64,000 nucleotides of DNA from the NCBI GenBank assembly GCA_022448365.1, contig JAKVCS010000003.1, positions 1,178,001 through 1,242,000 of the forward strand. The letters run 5' to 3'. This DNA comes from Saccharospirillaceae bacterium (GTDB lineage: Bacteria > Pseudomonadota > Gammaproteobacteria > Pseudomonadales > Oceanobacteraceae). The stretch's first letter is position 1; every line of letters starts with the position of its first letter. This document shows, piece by piece, positions 1-11,108 of this stretch. The notes beneath the pieces are model-generated. The model ran no database searches. It was not told the DNA's origin and was given only the letters and a program-made list of their open reading frames with translations. Position numbers and translations under genes: made by a program.

Positions 1-276
1 GCATTAGTCAGCATGATGGTAAGGGGAACAATCTGGTTCTGGCTATTTAATCTCTATGCGTTAGCTAAGCATTTCGATGCTGAAAAAGATCTTCCGGATA
101 TTGTGAAAACATTCACTGAGTATTTCTCTTCATTCCTGAGAGATTTACCCAAGCACTATGATAGCTATTTGTCCGACACGAAAAACCCGGATGATATAAA
201 GCTGACATTGCAGATCAGCGAGAATGAGCCGGATATCGAAAAGTGGCTCAAAAAATATGATAAAGAGGAAGCATGA
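1..276 (+). CDS. C-terminal fragment of an unidentified protein, cut by the window edge
   Basis: The reading frame is open to the left edge and ends with TGA at 274-276, so only the last 91 or so codons are seen. The ATG at 13 is probably internal. The visible part is alpha-helical and charged, with an aromatic start (IWFWLFNLYALAKHF) and an acidic/lysine-rich end. It stops one base before the amidotransferase gene, so the two are probably cotranscribed. Flagellin glycosylation loci with pse genes often carry a Maf/DUF115 glycosyltransferase here, and this could be the tail of one, but nothing visible proves that. Confidence 0.6.
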   Translation, partial: ALVSMMVRGTIWFWLFNLYALAKHFDAEKDLPDIVKTFTEYFSSFLRDLPKHYDSYLSDTKNPDDIKLTLQISENEPDIEKWLKKYDKEEA

Positions 277-277
277 T

Positions 278-1432
278 ATGAAGCGTTGCGTACAATGTGG
301 ACTTCCTGAAACGTATGAAACCATCGAGTTTGATGAAAACTCGGTATGCAATATCTGTAATCAGAAGAATTATCGTGATACAGATATCGATTGGCAGTCC
401 AGAAAAAGGACTCTAGATAAACTGATCGAAACATACCGCGGCAAGTATGAATATGATTGCATCATTCCTTTTTCAGGAGGGAAAGACTCTACATTCACCC
501 TTCATTACCTGATCAAGGAATATGGTATCAAGCCATTGGTTGTTCAATTCAACCACGGTTTTATGCGACCCAACCTGCTGAAGAACAACGAGCGTACGTT
601 TAAAGAACTTGGCGTCGATGTGCATAGCTTCACCCCTAACTGGAAACTGGTGAAGCGTCTGATGCTGGAAGCTTTGATTCGCAAAGGTGACTTTTGCTGG
701 CATTGCCATACCGGAATTTTCGCCTATCCAATGCATGTTGCCTTAAAATATAAAACGCCACTGATTTTCTGGGGTGAACCATCGTCCGAATATACTGCCT
801 ACTACGATTACCGTGAAGATGAAATCGAGACAGTGGATGAGACCCGTTTCAATCGGTTTGTAAACTTGGGAATCACTGCAGAAGATATGCAAGGGATGAT
901 TTCATCCGATTTCGATTTCGACCCCCGGGATATGACTCCCTTCACTTATCCATCCATCCGGGATCTTAAGCGACTTAAGTATCATTCTGTTTGTCTGGGA
1001 TCTTATATTCCATGGAATACCAAAAAACAATCAAAACTGATTATGGATGAACTTGGTTGGCAAGGTGATCAGGTTGAAGGCATGCCATGGGATATTTATC
1101 CGTACGAGAAGATCGAATGTTATTTGCAGGGAGTTCGTGATTACATAAAATTCCTCAAGCGTGGTTACTCCCGCGTTACTCAAATGACTGCACTGGATTT
1201 ACGAAAAGGAGAAATCAGTAAACCGGATGCCGATGCCCTGATTAAAGAGTTTGAAGGAAAACGACCGCCATCACTCGATCTTTTCCTGGAATATCTGGAT
1301 ATGCCGGAAACAGAATTTAATGAATTAGTTATGAAGCTAATCGTTCCACCTTTTAAACCAGACTTCTCTGCGATTAAAGATGCGCCCAAAACCTGGGACT
1401 TTGATACGTGGTTCAGAGAGAAGAAAGCGTGA
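278..1432 (+). CDS. wbpG: N-acetyl sugar amidotransferase (WbpG/PseA family)
   Basis: Predicted to turn an N-acetyl group of a sugar into an acetamidino group, using ammonia from a HisH/HisF-type partner. An N-terminal pair of Cys motifs (CVQCG and CNICN) probably binds zinc, and the PP-loop SGGKDS (adenylating ATPase signature) lies near residue 65. The ATG at 278 is chosen because the family begins MKRCVQCG; an in-frame start at 224 would overlap the previous gene. A purine-rich GAGGAA lies just upstream. The next two genes are hisH and hisF paralogues, as in the wbpG-hisH2-hisF2 set of Pseudomonas aeruginosa O-antigen loci. With the pse operon opposite, the substrate is probably pseudaminic acid or a precursor. 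The family is clear; the substrate is inferred. Confidence 0.9.
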   Translation: MKRCVQCGLPETYETIEFDENSVCNICNQKNYRDTDIDWQSRKRTLDKLIETYRGKYEYDCIIPFSGGKDSTFTLHYLIKEYGIKPLVVQFNHGFMRPNLLKNNERTFKELGVDVHSFTPNWKLVKRLMLEALIRKGDFCWHCHTGIFAYPMHVALKYKTPLIFWGEPSSEYTAYYDYREDEIETVDETRFNRFVNLGITAEDMQGMISSDFDFDPRDMTPFTYPSIRDLKRLKYHSVCLGSYIPWNTKKQSKLIMDELGWQGDQVEGMPWDIYPYEKIECYLQGVRDYIKFLKRGYSRVTQMTALDLRKGEISKPDADALIKEFEGKRPPSLDLFLEYLDMPETEFNELVMKLIVPPFKPDFSAIKDAPKTWDFDTWFREKKA

Positions 1433-2043
1433 TTGGTATTTTGAAGATTGGCAGTGGCAATATTTCGTCTGTTGCCAACGCCGTATATATCAGTGGTTTT
1501 GACTACATTATGGTTGAAACTCCCGAAGATCTTGAAGAGTGTAGCCATCTTATACTTCCTGGTGTTGGTCATTTTGCTACTGCCATGAATAAACTCAGAC
1601 AAGCCAGCTTTGAACAACCGCTACAAGTATTTAAACGGTCAGGAAAGCCTATACTGGGTATCTGCCTTGGAATGCAGATGTTGCTGACAGATAGCGAGGA
1701 AGGAGAACACAGTAAAGGTCTTGATTATATTGAAGGCGAAATAAGGCGCTTCTCCGACGAAAAAGTTCGAGTCCCCCATGCTGGCTGGAACGAAATTCAT
1801 CTCAGAAACCCACACCCACTGCTTGAAGATATCAAACCAAACTCCGATATGTATTTTGTTCACTCTTTCAGAGCGGTAAATGTCTCGAAAAAATCAGTCA
1901 TTGCAACAACACACTACCAGGAAGATTATCCCTCCGTCATCGCCAGCGAAAATATCATTGGCGTGCAGTTCCATCCGGAAAAGAGTCAGAATTCAGGCCT
2001 GAAGTTTATTGAAAATTTTTGTGACTGGGATGGAACATGCTGA
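1429..2043 (+). CDS. hisH2: HisH-type glutamine amidotransferase subunit, surface-sugar paralogue
   Basis: Class I glutamine amidotransferase that hydrolyses glutamine and passes ammonia to its synthase partner. The nucleophile elbow GICLGMQM carries the catalytic Cys, and the histidine/glutamate pair is in QFHPEKS near the C-terminus. The GTG at 1429 is chosen: it overlaps the preceding TGA (GTGA) and gives an N-terminus IGILKIGSGNISS that fits HisH. A GTG at 1408 is the alternative. The end overlaps the hisF start by 7 bases. No other histidine gene is nearby, so this is probably a dedicated ammonia source for the WbpG-like enzyme, not the histidine-pathway copy. Confidence 0.9.
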   Translation: MIGILKIGSGNISSVANAVYISGFDYIMVETPEDLEECSHLILPGVGHFATAMNKLRQASFEQPLQVFKRSGKPILGICLGMQMLLTDSEEGEHSKGLDYIEGEIRRFSDEKVRVPHAGWNEIHLRNPHPLLEDIKPNSDMYFVHSFRAVNVSKKSVIATTHYQEDYPSVIASENIIGVQFHPEKSQNSGLKFIENFCDWDGTC

Positions 2044-2792
2044 AAAAACGAATTATTCCAACCTTGCTCTTGCGCCAAGGCCGTCTTGTTAAAGGTGTTA
2101 ATTTCCGGGACTATCGTGATGTTGGGGATCCGGTGAAAAGCGCATCCGTATACAACTCTCAACTGGCAGATGAACTGATTATTCTGAATACCGAGGCAGA
2201 AAAAGGTATAGAACCACTACTGGAAATACTGCAGCCGGTACTTGAGGAGTGTTTTATGCCTCTGACATTGGGTGGTGGTATTACAAGCTTTGCAGAGGCT
2301 GCGAAACTTATCGAATGTGGAGCAGATAAAGTCGCGCTGAATTCGGTTACATACACAAACCAGGAGATCATCAAAGAGATTGCTGACACGTTCGGCGCAC
2401 AAGCGGTCGTTTGTATTGTCGACGTCAGGAAGATAAACGATGAATACGTACTCTTTAGTGGAAATGGTGAAAAGCGTGAACCAGTAAAACTGCAGCAGCA
2501 CTTGGAGACTTTGGTGAAATGTCGTTGTGGTGAGGTTGTTATCCAGTCAATTGACCACGACGGCAGAATGGATGGCTTCGATAAAGAGTTAACCAGGCAA
2601 GTATGTTCTCTTGTCAACATCCCAGTAATAAGCTCCGGCGGTTCCGGCACTTATCAACATTTACTGGATGTTTTTAATAGCTGTGAGATAAATGGTGTTG
2701 TGTGCGGCAGCCTGTTCAACTTCAGTGATTCCAACCCTATACGTGCTAAAGCATTCCTGAAGAATCACGGCATCGCAATGAAGAACCAATAA
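2037..2792 (+). CDS. hisF2: HisF-type cyclase subunit, surface-sugar paralogue
   Basis: (beta/alpha)8-barrel of the imidazole glycerol phosphate synthase cyclase family. It begins with LKKRIIPTLLLRQGRLVKG, where canonical HisF has a catalytic Asp in CLDV; here the position reads TLLL. The later barrel Asp is seen in VVCIVDVRK, and the phosphate-binding loops are LGGGIT and SSGGSGT. Loss of the first catalytic Asp fits a paralogue that channels ammonia and does not perform the histidine cyclase reaction. The start overlaps hisH; the gene converges with the formyltransferase gene 10 bases away. Confidence 0.88.
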   Translation: MLKKRIIPTLLLRQGRLVKGVNFRDYRDVGDPVKSASVYNSQLADELIILNTEAEKGIEPLLEILQPVLEECFMPLTLGGGITSFAEAAKLIECGADKVALNSVTYTNQEIIKEIADTFGAQAVVCIVDVRKINDEYVLFSGNGEKREPVKLQQHLETLVKCRCGEVVIQSIDHDGRMDGFDKELTRQVCSLVNIPVISSGGSGTYQHLLDVFNSCEINGVVCGSLFNFSDSNPIRAKAFLKNHGIAMKNQ

Positions 2793-2802
2793 TAGTGAAA
2801 CT

Positions 2803-3363
2803 CTAGATATCAGCCACAGGGGTATCCCAATGTTTGGGGTACCTGTGGATTATAGCTTTCAGTTCAGAGGCCCGATGATAACTCCCTGAACCGGCTTGTT
2901 TAGCCGCTGAAACAGAAAGACCTTTCAAGCTCACCCAGTTGTCACGAAACGCTTTGCACATCTCTGTTTGAAGTAGTTCATAACTGCTTTTGAGTGTATG
3001 AGAAGCGTTTATATCTACCGCTCGCTGATAAAGAATATCACCAGTATCCAAGCCGTCATCAATACAATGGATAGTGAACCCTTTCGGCGTATTGTCATAG
3101 AAAGACCAGAAATTAGGATCAGCGCCTCGATTCCATGGAAGATAGGATATATGGAGGTTAATAAGGCGCCCTTTCTCAACAGCAGCAATGACATCGGCAG
3201 TAATGATGTGACGATAGCCATGACTAACGATGATATCTGGCGATACGGATTTAAGCTGAGCCAGATTAATTTTCTCAGAAGTAATAACAACCTCTTCGCC
3301 AATGTTGGCAAGCCACTGAAAGATGTCTGAATCTTCAGGTCCCAGACACAACACTTTAGTCAC
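2803..3363 (-). CDS. Formyltransferase-domain protein, probably a sugar N-formyltransferase
   Basis: A 186-residue protein of the N-terminal formyltransferase fold (as in Fmt, PurN and sugar formyltransferases). The active-site motif reads NLHISYLPWNRG, with the catalytic Asp region in DDGLDTGDI. It is much shorter than methionyl-tRNA formyltransferase and lacks its C-terminal domain. It is the last gene of the pse operon, with a GTG start overlapping pseI by 8 bases and AGGAG upstream. By context it probably formylates an amino group of the nonulosonic acid or its precursor. The exact substrate cannot be read from sequence. Confidence 0.8.
   Translation of the reverse strand: MTKVLCLGPEDSDIFQWLANIGEEVVITSEKINLAQLKSVSPDIIVSHGYRHIITADVIAAVEKGRLINLHISYLPWNRGADPNFWSFYDNTPKGFTIHCIDDGLDTGDILYQRAVDINASHTLKSSYELLQTEMCKAFRDNWVSLKGLSVSAAKQAGSGSYHRASELKAIIHRYPKHWDTPVADI
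2814..2848. other. Strong hairpin at the convergent gene junction
   Basis: Inverted repeat CCACAGG / CCTGTGG with a second helix TATCCC / GGGGTA inside it, a 2-base bulge and a 7-base loop. It lies within the last codons of the formyltransferase gene, 20 bases past the hisF stop. No T tract follows, so it is not a classical terminator, but it could slow or end the convergent transcripts. Confidence 0.4.
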
Positions 3364-4402
3364 TGTATATATGCTCCTGAGCTAAAGCGGTTCCGGAGGT
3401 CAGGTCTGAAATTGCCTTCTTCCCTAATACCTCGGGCAGTTTTCCTGGCGGTAACCCATGTCCTGGTCGGATACGACGTATGTTTTCCGAGGTAAATGCT
3501 TCACCTTTCTTTATATCTTTTACGACATACAATGAACGGCGAAAGCGGACATTCGATGCTTCTGATTTTTTTCGTTCGTAATTAACCTTCCCAAGCGCGG
3601 ACCAGACGGTTCGTGCGCCGTGACAAAGAGCAGCCATCTCGTTCGGCTCTAATGAGAACTCTGCATCAGGACTTCCATTATTTCGATCAAGCGTAAAGTG
3701 TTTTTCAATGACGTTTGCACCAAGTGCGACTGCGGCCAAAGCGACTTCATTTCCCAGTGTATGATCAGACAAACCGATCAAGCCGCCATATTGGCGCTTC
3801 AGATCGACCATGGTTGCAAGATTCACATCTGTTACCGGAGCTGGATATCCACTCACGCAGTGCAACAGCAGTACATTATCCGGGGAAAGACGGTTTGTTG
3901 CGCAATAGTAAGATTCGGTGATTTCTGATTCATCAGCCATACCCGTAGAGATAATGACAGGCTTATTCTTCTGGCAAATATAATCGACCAATAGAAAGTC
4001 CGTCATTTCAAACGATGCCACTTTATAGGCTGGAGTGCTAAGGCTCTCCAGCAGGTCGACTGCTTCTTCATCAAATGGTGAAGAAAATAACGTGATTCCA
4101 TGCTCCCGGGCAAAATCAAAGATTCTCTTGTGCCAGCGATAAGGCGTGTGCGCCATATCATAAAGCTCGTAGAGCGATTTCCCTTTCCACAAACCGTCAT
4201 CAATAAAGAAGTCAGGGTTATCACACTCAATTGTCATAGACTGAGGTTCATAGGTCTGTATCTTGACCGCATCAACACCCGTTTCCCAAGCGGCTTTTAT
4301 CGTTTCTAACGCCAGATCTATAGAGCCATTATGATTCGCGGAAACTTCAGCGATGATATAAGGAGGGTATTTATCACCAATCTTTCGACCATTAATTTCC
4401 AC
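3356..4402 (-). CDS. pseI: Pseudaminic acid synthase
   Basis: NeuB-family aldolase that condenses 2,4-diacetamido-2,4,6-trideoxy-L-altrose with phosphoenolpyruvate to give pseudaminic acid. The TIM barrel begins with AEVSANHNG and contains KIQTYEP, STGMAD, LSDHTLG and EKHFTLD. A C-terminal SAF (antifreeze-like) domain from about residue 285 ends in IRPGHGLPPG. At 348 residues it has the usual length. The start is GTG, preceded by GGAAAG, and overlaps pseG by 11 bases. PseI is preferred over NeuB or LegI because pseB, C, H, G and F are all present. Confidence 0.95.
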   Translation of the reverse strand: MEINGRKIGDKYPPYIIAEVSANHNGSIDLALETIKAAWETGVDAVKIQTYEPQSMTIECDNPDFFIDDGLWKGKSLYELYDMAHTPYRWHKRIFDFAREHGITLFSSPFDEEAVDLLESLSTPAYKVASFEMTDFLLVDYICQKNKPVIISTGMADESEITESYYCATNRLSPDNVLLLHCVSGYPAPVTDVNLATMVDLKRQYGGLIGLSDHTLGNEVALAAVALGANVIEKHFTLDRNNGSPDAEFSLEPNEMAALCHGARTVWSALGKVNYERKKSEASNVRFRRSLYVVKDIKKGEAFTSENIRRIRPGHGLPPGKLPEVLGKKAISDLTSGTALAQEHIYSD

Positions 4403-5414
4403 GACTGCTTTCCTCTATATCTGATAACACTGAATGTACAACACGACTGGCGCCCATACCATCAACTTCTTCAAGACCTGATTTAATCAAGCGATTTCGC
4501 AATTCAGTGTCGTTAATTAGTTTATCTATCCCGGAAATAATTGAACGACTGTCTTTTTTTGCAGCCCAGACTAATCCTTTTTCGTTCAGAGACTTAAATA
4601 TTTCATCCTGATTATCCACGAGGCAAACCGTAACTGTTGGAATTCCCTGTGCAAGCCTTTCCAGCGAACTAACACCCGCAGCGCCTACGACGATGTCAAA
4701 CCGGTTATAAATATCAGCTAATGATCGGCTAAAGCTAATATAGGGCACACCATTTTCATGACACAGTCTTTTTTTCAGTGAGTAATTATTCAGTGTTTCT
4801 GGCAACAGGAATTCTACCTCAAAGTCACTCCGTAGCGACAGAGCAGGTATAAGCTCGAGGAGTAAGTCAGCCGGGTCTCCGCCACCCAGATTAATAAGAA
4901 TTCTTGGCGTGCCTTGGATACAGCCCGAATTCGGCCTACGCATTCTGACGAACTGTTGCGAAATTAATGCATAACGACTACCACAGAAGAATCTGGCTCC
5001 GGAGGAATAGTATTTCGAAGCCAACTCTTCTGTAAGTCCGGGGTTGGTATCGACAAGCCAGTCTGTTTCCAGACTGCGGCCAGAATTGTCATCAATCAGC
5101 AGAGTGGCATTGCAATTTGGTTTAACTTCCGACAACCATGAGGAATCCAACCCGTAATGATCAATAACGATTAAACGATAACGGGTTTTCGACTTTTCAA
5201 GAAGGATACGTACAGTGTCAGCAGCATCATAACCATCTATAAACGACACTGGGTAGCGATCACCAAACTTCCCTATAGTGCCACGGCTACTGACTGAACA
5301 GATAAAATGACACTGAACACCACGATCTGAAAAAGCATCAGCAAGAATCAGGCAGCGGGAGAAGTGGCCAATTCCAATATCAGAGGATGCGTCACACCTG
5401 AAAAAAACAATCAC
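4392..5414 (-). CDS. pseG: UDP-2,4-diacetamido-2,4,6-trideoxy-beta-L-altropyranose hydrolase
   Basis: GT-B-fold nucleotide-sugar hydrolase that removes UDP to release the free trideoxy-altrose for PseI. It shows the N-terminal motif RCDASSDIGIGHFSRC (the catalytic His is in GHFSRC) and the C-terminal nucleotide-binding stretch GAAGVSSLERLAQG. The 340-residue length fits the family. The GTG start overlaps the upstream aminotransferase stop (GTGA), which indicates translational coupling. Confidence 0.93.
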   Translation of the reverse strand: MIVFFRCDASSDIGIGHFSRCLILADAFSDRGVQCHFICSVSSRGTIGKFGDRYPVSFIDGYDAADTVRILLEKSKTRYRLIVIDHYGLDSSWLSEVKPNCNATLLIDDNSGRSLETDWLVDTNPGLTEELASKYYSSGARFFCGSRYALISQQFVRMRRPNSGCIQGTPRILINLGGGDPADLLLELIPALSLRSDFEVEFLLPETLNNYSLKKRLCHENGVPYISFSRSLADIYNRFDIVVGAAGVSSLERLAQGIPTVTVCLVDNQDEIFKSLNEKGLVWAAKKDSRSIISGIDKLINDTELRNRLIKSGLEEVDGMGASRVVHSVLSDIEESSRGN

Positions 5415-6682
5415 TTGCGAACCTGAAATACCGGTTTAATAATTTCCCCCTGAATCAGCGTTCCTGGATTAGCCGTTCCTTGTATTTTCTCAAAAGCGTA
5501 CTGGTAAGCAGAAACAATCGTTTCTACATTTTCAGGCTTTAGACTCCAGCTGATATTGTGGGAACCAATCGAGAGTACCCCCTGCTCTGCCAGTAACTGC
5601 AACAGCAGTGTCTTCTTTACAAATTCAGGGTCATTGTCTATCTTCCAGATTTTCCAGGAGGGGTGACCAACCAGAGAAAACCAGTCATCACACTCGTATA
5701 CTGTTGCAGCCCTAGAAACAGCTTCCGCCAGCATTCCACCAACGAGTTTCATATGTCCTGGTACATCATGCTCAACCATAAAATCAATCGTCGCACAGGC
5801 GGCAGCTAATGATAATGTTTCTCCACCAAAGGTACCGGAAAAAAAGATAGTATCCATTTCCTGCATCAACTCACGTCGCCCAACAATGGCAGATATAGGC
5901 ATACCATTAGCCATACCTTTGCCAAATGTTGCAAGATCGGGAGTGACACCAAACACCGATTGCGCACCACCGATATCAAAACGAAACCCGGTTATAATTT
6001 CGTCAAAGATCAGAATAATTCCTTTTTCGTCACACAACTCCCGAACCGCCTGTAAATAGCCTTCCGCAGGCTGTTCAACATTCATTTGCTCCATAATAAT
6101 GGCGGCAACCTGATTTTCATGATGGTCGACCAGTTCGGTCAGAGCTTCGAGATTATTAAACGGAAAACCGTGGGTACGTTCTCTGACCGTTTGTGGCACT
6201 CCCATGTGTCGTGTTGTGCTGCCGATATACCAATCTTGCCACCCATGATAGCCGCACACTAATACATGTTCTTTACCGGTAACAGCTCTTGCTAGGCGCA
6301 CCGCGGCACTGGTTACATCGGTACCGTTCTTACCAAAGCGAACCTGTTCTGCGCAATGTATATGTTCAACAAGCCGCTCGGCGAGCGCCATTTCAAGCTT
6401 GTGGGGTAGTGAAAATGAAATACCCGATTGCAGCTGTTTTTTAATCGCATTATCAACTGCAGGATGTTGATACCCCAGACTGACACACAACAAACCATTG
6501 ACCAGATCGATATAACGATTGCCATCAATATCGGTAACATATGCACCACTCCCTTCCTCCAAGAATAGTGGAGCGGCACCTTTAGGCAATGAGTAGTGAG
6601 ACTTACTGAATGTCTGCGAAGCGGTTGGAATGACAGATTCGGTTTTATGTAACCACTCAGTTGATCTCTGGTACCGTTCCAT
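5411..6682 (-). CDS. Class III PLP aminotransferase, glutamate-1-semialdehyde-mutase-like
   Basis: Fold-type I PLP enzyme related to HemL. The PLP lysine is in TFGKGMANG, the cofactor Asp is in FDEIITGFR, and the N-terminal motif is DIDGNRYIDLVNG. It sits inside the pse operon, so it is probably an extra sugar-modifying enzyme or supplies an amino precursor and is not the housekeeping HemL. PseC already performs the standard C4 amination, so this enzyme's role is unknown. The ATG start overlaps the end of pseF by 26 bases. Confidence 0.85.
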   Translation of the reverse strand: MERYQRSTEWLHKTESVIPTASQTFSKSHYSLPKGAAPLFLEEGSGAYVTDIDGNRYIDLVNGLLCVSLGYQHPAVDNAIKKQLQSGISFSLPHKLEMALAERLVEHIHCAEQVRFGKNGTDVTSAAVRLARAVTGKEHVLVCGYHGWQDWYIGSTTRHMGVPQTVRERTHGFPFNNLEALTELVDHHENQVAAIIMEQMNVEQPAEGYLQAVRELCDEKGIILIFDEIITGFRFDIGGAQSVFGVTPDLATFGKGMANGMPISAIVGRRELMQEMDTIFFSGTFGGETLSLAAACATIDFMVEHDVPGHMKLVGGMLAEAVSRAATVYECDDWFSLVGHPSWKIWKIDNDPEFVKKTLLLQLLAEQGVLSIGSHNISWSLKPENVETIVSAYQYAFEKIQGTANPGTLIQGEIIKPVFQVRK

Positions 6683-7454
6683 CTTTTTCTACCTCAACCT
6701 GATTATCGTTTTTTATCGATTCATTCATGCCTTCATTTAATTCAATAACCGGCATTTTATTTCGTAAATCTGAGTCATTATTTAAGAGCGTAATAACATC
6801 GTTTAAAGTGACATAATGGCTATAGTCGAAACGCTGATAAATCTCTTCGACAAAGCTGAAATCCTGAGGGTAATCAACTGTTAATCTCCAGCCAGAGTAG
6901 TCCTCTGTGGATTTCCAGCAAGCAACTTTATAATCACCCTTCAGGCTACCTTGTCTGAGCATTAGCGTGACATGCTCACGCCACGAGAGCTTGTCAGCCT
7001 GCTGTGCGAGTTGCTCTAAGGTCTCATAATTGAATATTTCACAATCAAGGCCATCAGGTAACGAGTACTCAAGGCAGTTGGAGGTATAGTCATTTTTCTG
7101 CTGAAGATGTATCTCGATAACAGAGTCAATAACCCCGGCATCAATTAAGGGACAATCTGCTGTTATCCTGATGACCTGATTGGCTTGATAATACTGAGCC
7201 GCAAGCCAGTATCGCCCCAACACATCGTTTAATGGTCCACGATAGAAATCAATACCGTCACGTTGACAAAAATCGGCTATTGGATCATCCGACTCTTGAT
7301 CACTTGTCAGTACAATCACGTCATCAATAAACTGTGCCTGAGCGACACGATCTACAACACGCTTCAGCATGGGAGTGCCACACATATTTTGCAGCACCTT
7401 GCCAGGCATTCTTGATGAATTAAAGCGTGCCTGAACCATGGCAATAACTTTCAT
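6657..7454 (-). CDS. pseF: Pseudaminic acid cytidylyltransferase / SpsF-type nucleotidyltransferase
   Basis: Nucleotidyltransferase fold that activates a sugar with CTP. It carries the signature QARFNSSRMPGK (nucleotide binding) and RITADCPLID (metal-binding Asp). It resembles SpsF-type proteins more than short CMP-NeuAc synthetases, but it is the only cytidylyltransferase in the cluster and so is assigned as PseF. The ATG at 7454 is chosen over a TTG at 7469 because GGGAG lies about 8 bases before it and the ATG overlaps the previous TGA. The C-terminal 30 residues are acidic and look disordered. Confidence 0.82.
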   Translation of the reverse strand: MKVIAMVQARFNSSRMPGKVLQNMCGTPMLKRVVDRVAQAQFIDDVIVLTSDQESDDPIADFCQRDGIDFYRGPLNDVLGRYWLAAQYYQANQVIRITADCPLIDAGVIDSVIEIHLQQKNDYTSNCLEYSLPDGLDCEIFNYETLEQLAQQADKLSWREHVTLMLRQGSLKGDYKVACWKSTEDYSGWRLTVDYPQDFSFVEEIYQRFDYSHYVTLNDVITLLNNDSDLRNKMPVIELNEGMNESIKNDNQVEVEKDGTVPEIN

Positions 7455-8344
7455 CAGGATAACTCCCAATTAAACGGATTCAGCCAGCTTTCCGGAATAT
7501 CGGTAGCTGCAATATCCTGTTCTATCCATTGCTGCAGTAGATTGGTTTTCTCATCACCGACTGACAACAAAATCTGTTCAAGCTCAGAGATACTATTAAC
7601 TCCAAAGGTGATTAACTCGGGGTGATGTTGCATAACACCTTGAAATAACAGCGCCAACTTATTGATATTGGCTTTTTCACACCATGTGTTGTATCGATCA
7701 AGAAATACCCGGGCGGGTTCAGGCAGAACAACTTTGGCACTCTTATGATCAAGTAAAAGACCCTGCATAAAAACACTGCGTACCTGAATTTTAACGCCTT
7801 TGTTTCGCAGCTGGGCTAGTACTGGTTGTCGAATGGCACGCTCATCCATCAGATTTAATGGAATTTGAAGCCAATCAATAACATCTCCGAGTGCATCCCA
7901 ATCTTCAATATCAGACAGCTCATATACAGATACACCAAGCTCTCTTACCCGCCCATCTTTCTTAACAGACGTGAGCCAATTAATAACTTCATCGGGATAT
8001 TGATTTACGATATTTGCCTGATGAAGCAGAAGGCCCTGAATGTGAGAAGTATTCAGAGCGGCTAACGAGTTTTCCAGGCTCGATTCAAATGATTCAATGA
8101 CCTGATCAACCTGTGCAAGAGGGTCCACATGAGGGGTTTTGGAGAGAATATTAAAGTCCTGAGAATAGCCTGAGAGTAACATTTCGCTATTGCCGTAAGC
8201 AGGTGCGGTATCAAGAAACTGCCCACCAGCAGTGTGGAATTTTTCTAGTATTTTACCGATTTCGTTGGTAGTAACCTTACCCGAATGATTAGTACAGCCA
8301 TAATCAAGGCCAAATTGAGCAGTTCCCAGGCAGAGATTGGACAT
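7454..8344 (-). CDS. Aldo/keto reductase of the pse operon
   Basis: (beta/alpha)8 oxidoreductase of the aldo/keto reductase family, about 296 residues. It has the N-terminal LGTAQFGLDYG and the catalytic Asp-Tyr region FLDTAPAYGNSE; the loop after LLLHQ replaces the usual LxH motif. Such reductases are found in several pse/leg and sps-type clusters, but their exact substrate is not settled. The ATG at 8344 is taken; the GTG one codon upstream is the alternative. It is tightly packed between pseH and pseF. Confidence 0.83.
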   Translation of the reverse strand: MSNLCLGTAQFGLDYGCTNHSGKVTTNEIGKILEKFHTAGGQFLDTAPAYGNSEMLLSGYSQDFNILSKTPHVDPLAQVDQVIESFESSLENSLAALNTSHIQGLLLHQANIVNQYPDEVINWLTSVKKDGRVRELGVSVYELSDIEDWDALGDVIDWLQIPLNLMDERAIRQPVLAQLRNKGVKIQVRSVFMQGLLLDHKSAKVVLPEPARVFLDRYNTWCEKANINKLALLFQGVMQHHPELITFGVNSISELEQILLSVGDEKTNLLQQWIEQDIAATDIPESWLNPFNWELS

Positions 8345-8349
8345 CACGC

Positions 8350-8884
8350 TTATTCAACCTCTGAATTTTCTTTGGCCATAAATACCTGGTCTTGCCACTC
8401 ACCACTATCTAGACGAAAGCGATTTTTTAAAACGGCCTCTACCGTAAAGCCTGATTTTTCAAATGCCCTTCTGGAGCCAATATTGTCTGAGTAACAGCCA
8501 GCTTCTACACGCTTTAATTTCAGCTTCTGGAATGCCCACTCGGTTACTAATTGAATGGCAACCATTGCAATTCCCTTACCCCAACAATCACGCTCACCCA
8601 GTAGCAGGCCTATATCCGCTCTGAGATAATACTTACTCAGTGAACCGAGCTTAATATTGCCAACATGTTTTTCGCGATAATAAATCCCGAATAAATAATC
8701 ATCCTCTGAGGCATACATATCAGCAACAAAACTTTGGACACTGCTCAAATCATGGGCAGTGTAACGTGACTCGAGATATTGATTAATTTCCTGATCATTC
8801 ATCCAGCTTACGTATCTTTCGCTGACATCATCTATGGTCAGTACTCTTAAAGCAACCAGGTCACTTGTAAGCTGTATTTCCGAT

Positions 8885-8895
<11 letters not shown>
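8350..8895 (-). CDS. pseH: GNAT N-acetyltransferase of pseudaminic acid synthesis
   Basis: Predicted to acetylate the C4 amino group of the PseC product with acetyl-CoA. GNAT features visible are the acceptor-side start LRVLTIDDVSERYVSWMND, the acetyl-CoA loop LLGERDCWGKGIA, and the C-terminal VEAGCYSDNIGSRRAFEKSGF typical of RimJ/PseH-type proteins. The length of 181 residues fits. The start overlaps the pseC end and is preceded by AAGG. Confidence 0.88.
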
Positions 8896-11052
<2,157 letters not shown>

Positions 11053-11108
11053 TCAGACTTGACTAAAGCTTAGCAATTATTGAACCAAATTTCTGACGTA
11101 TGGCCGAT

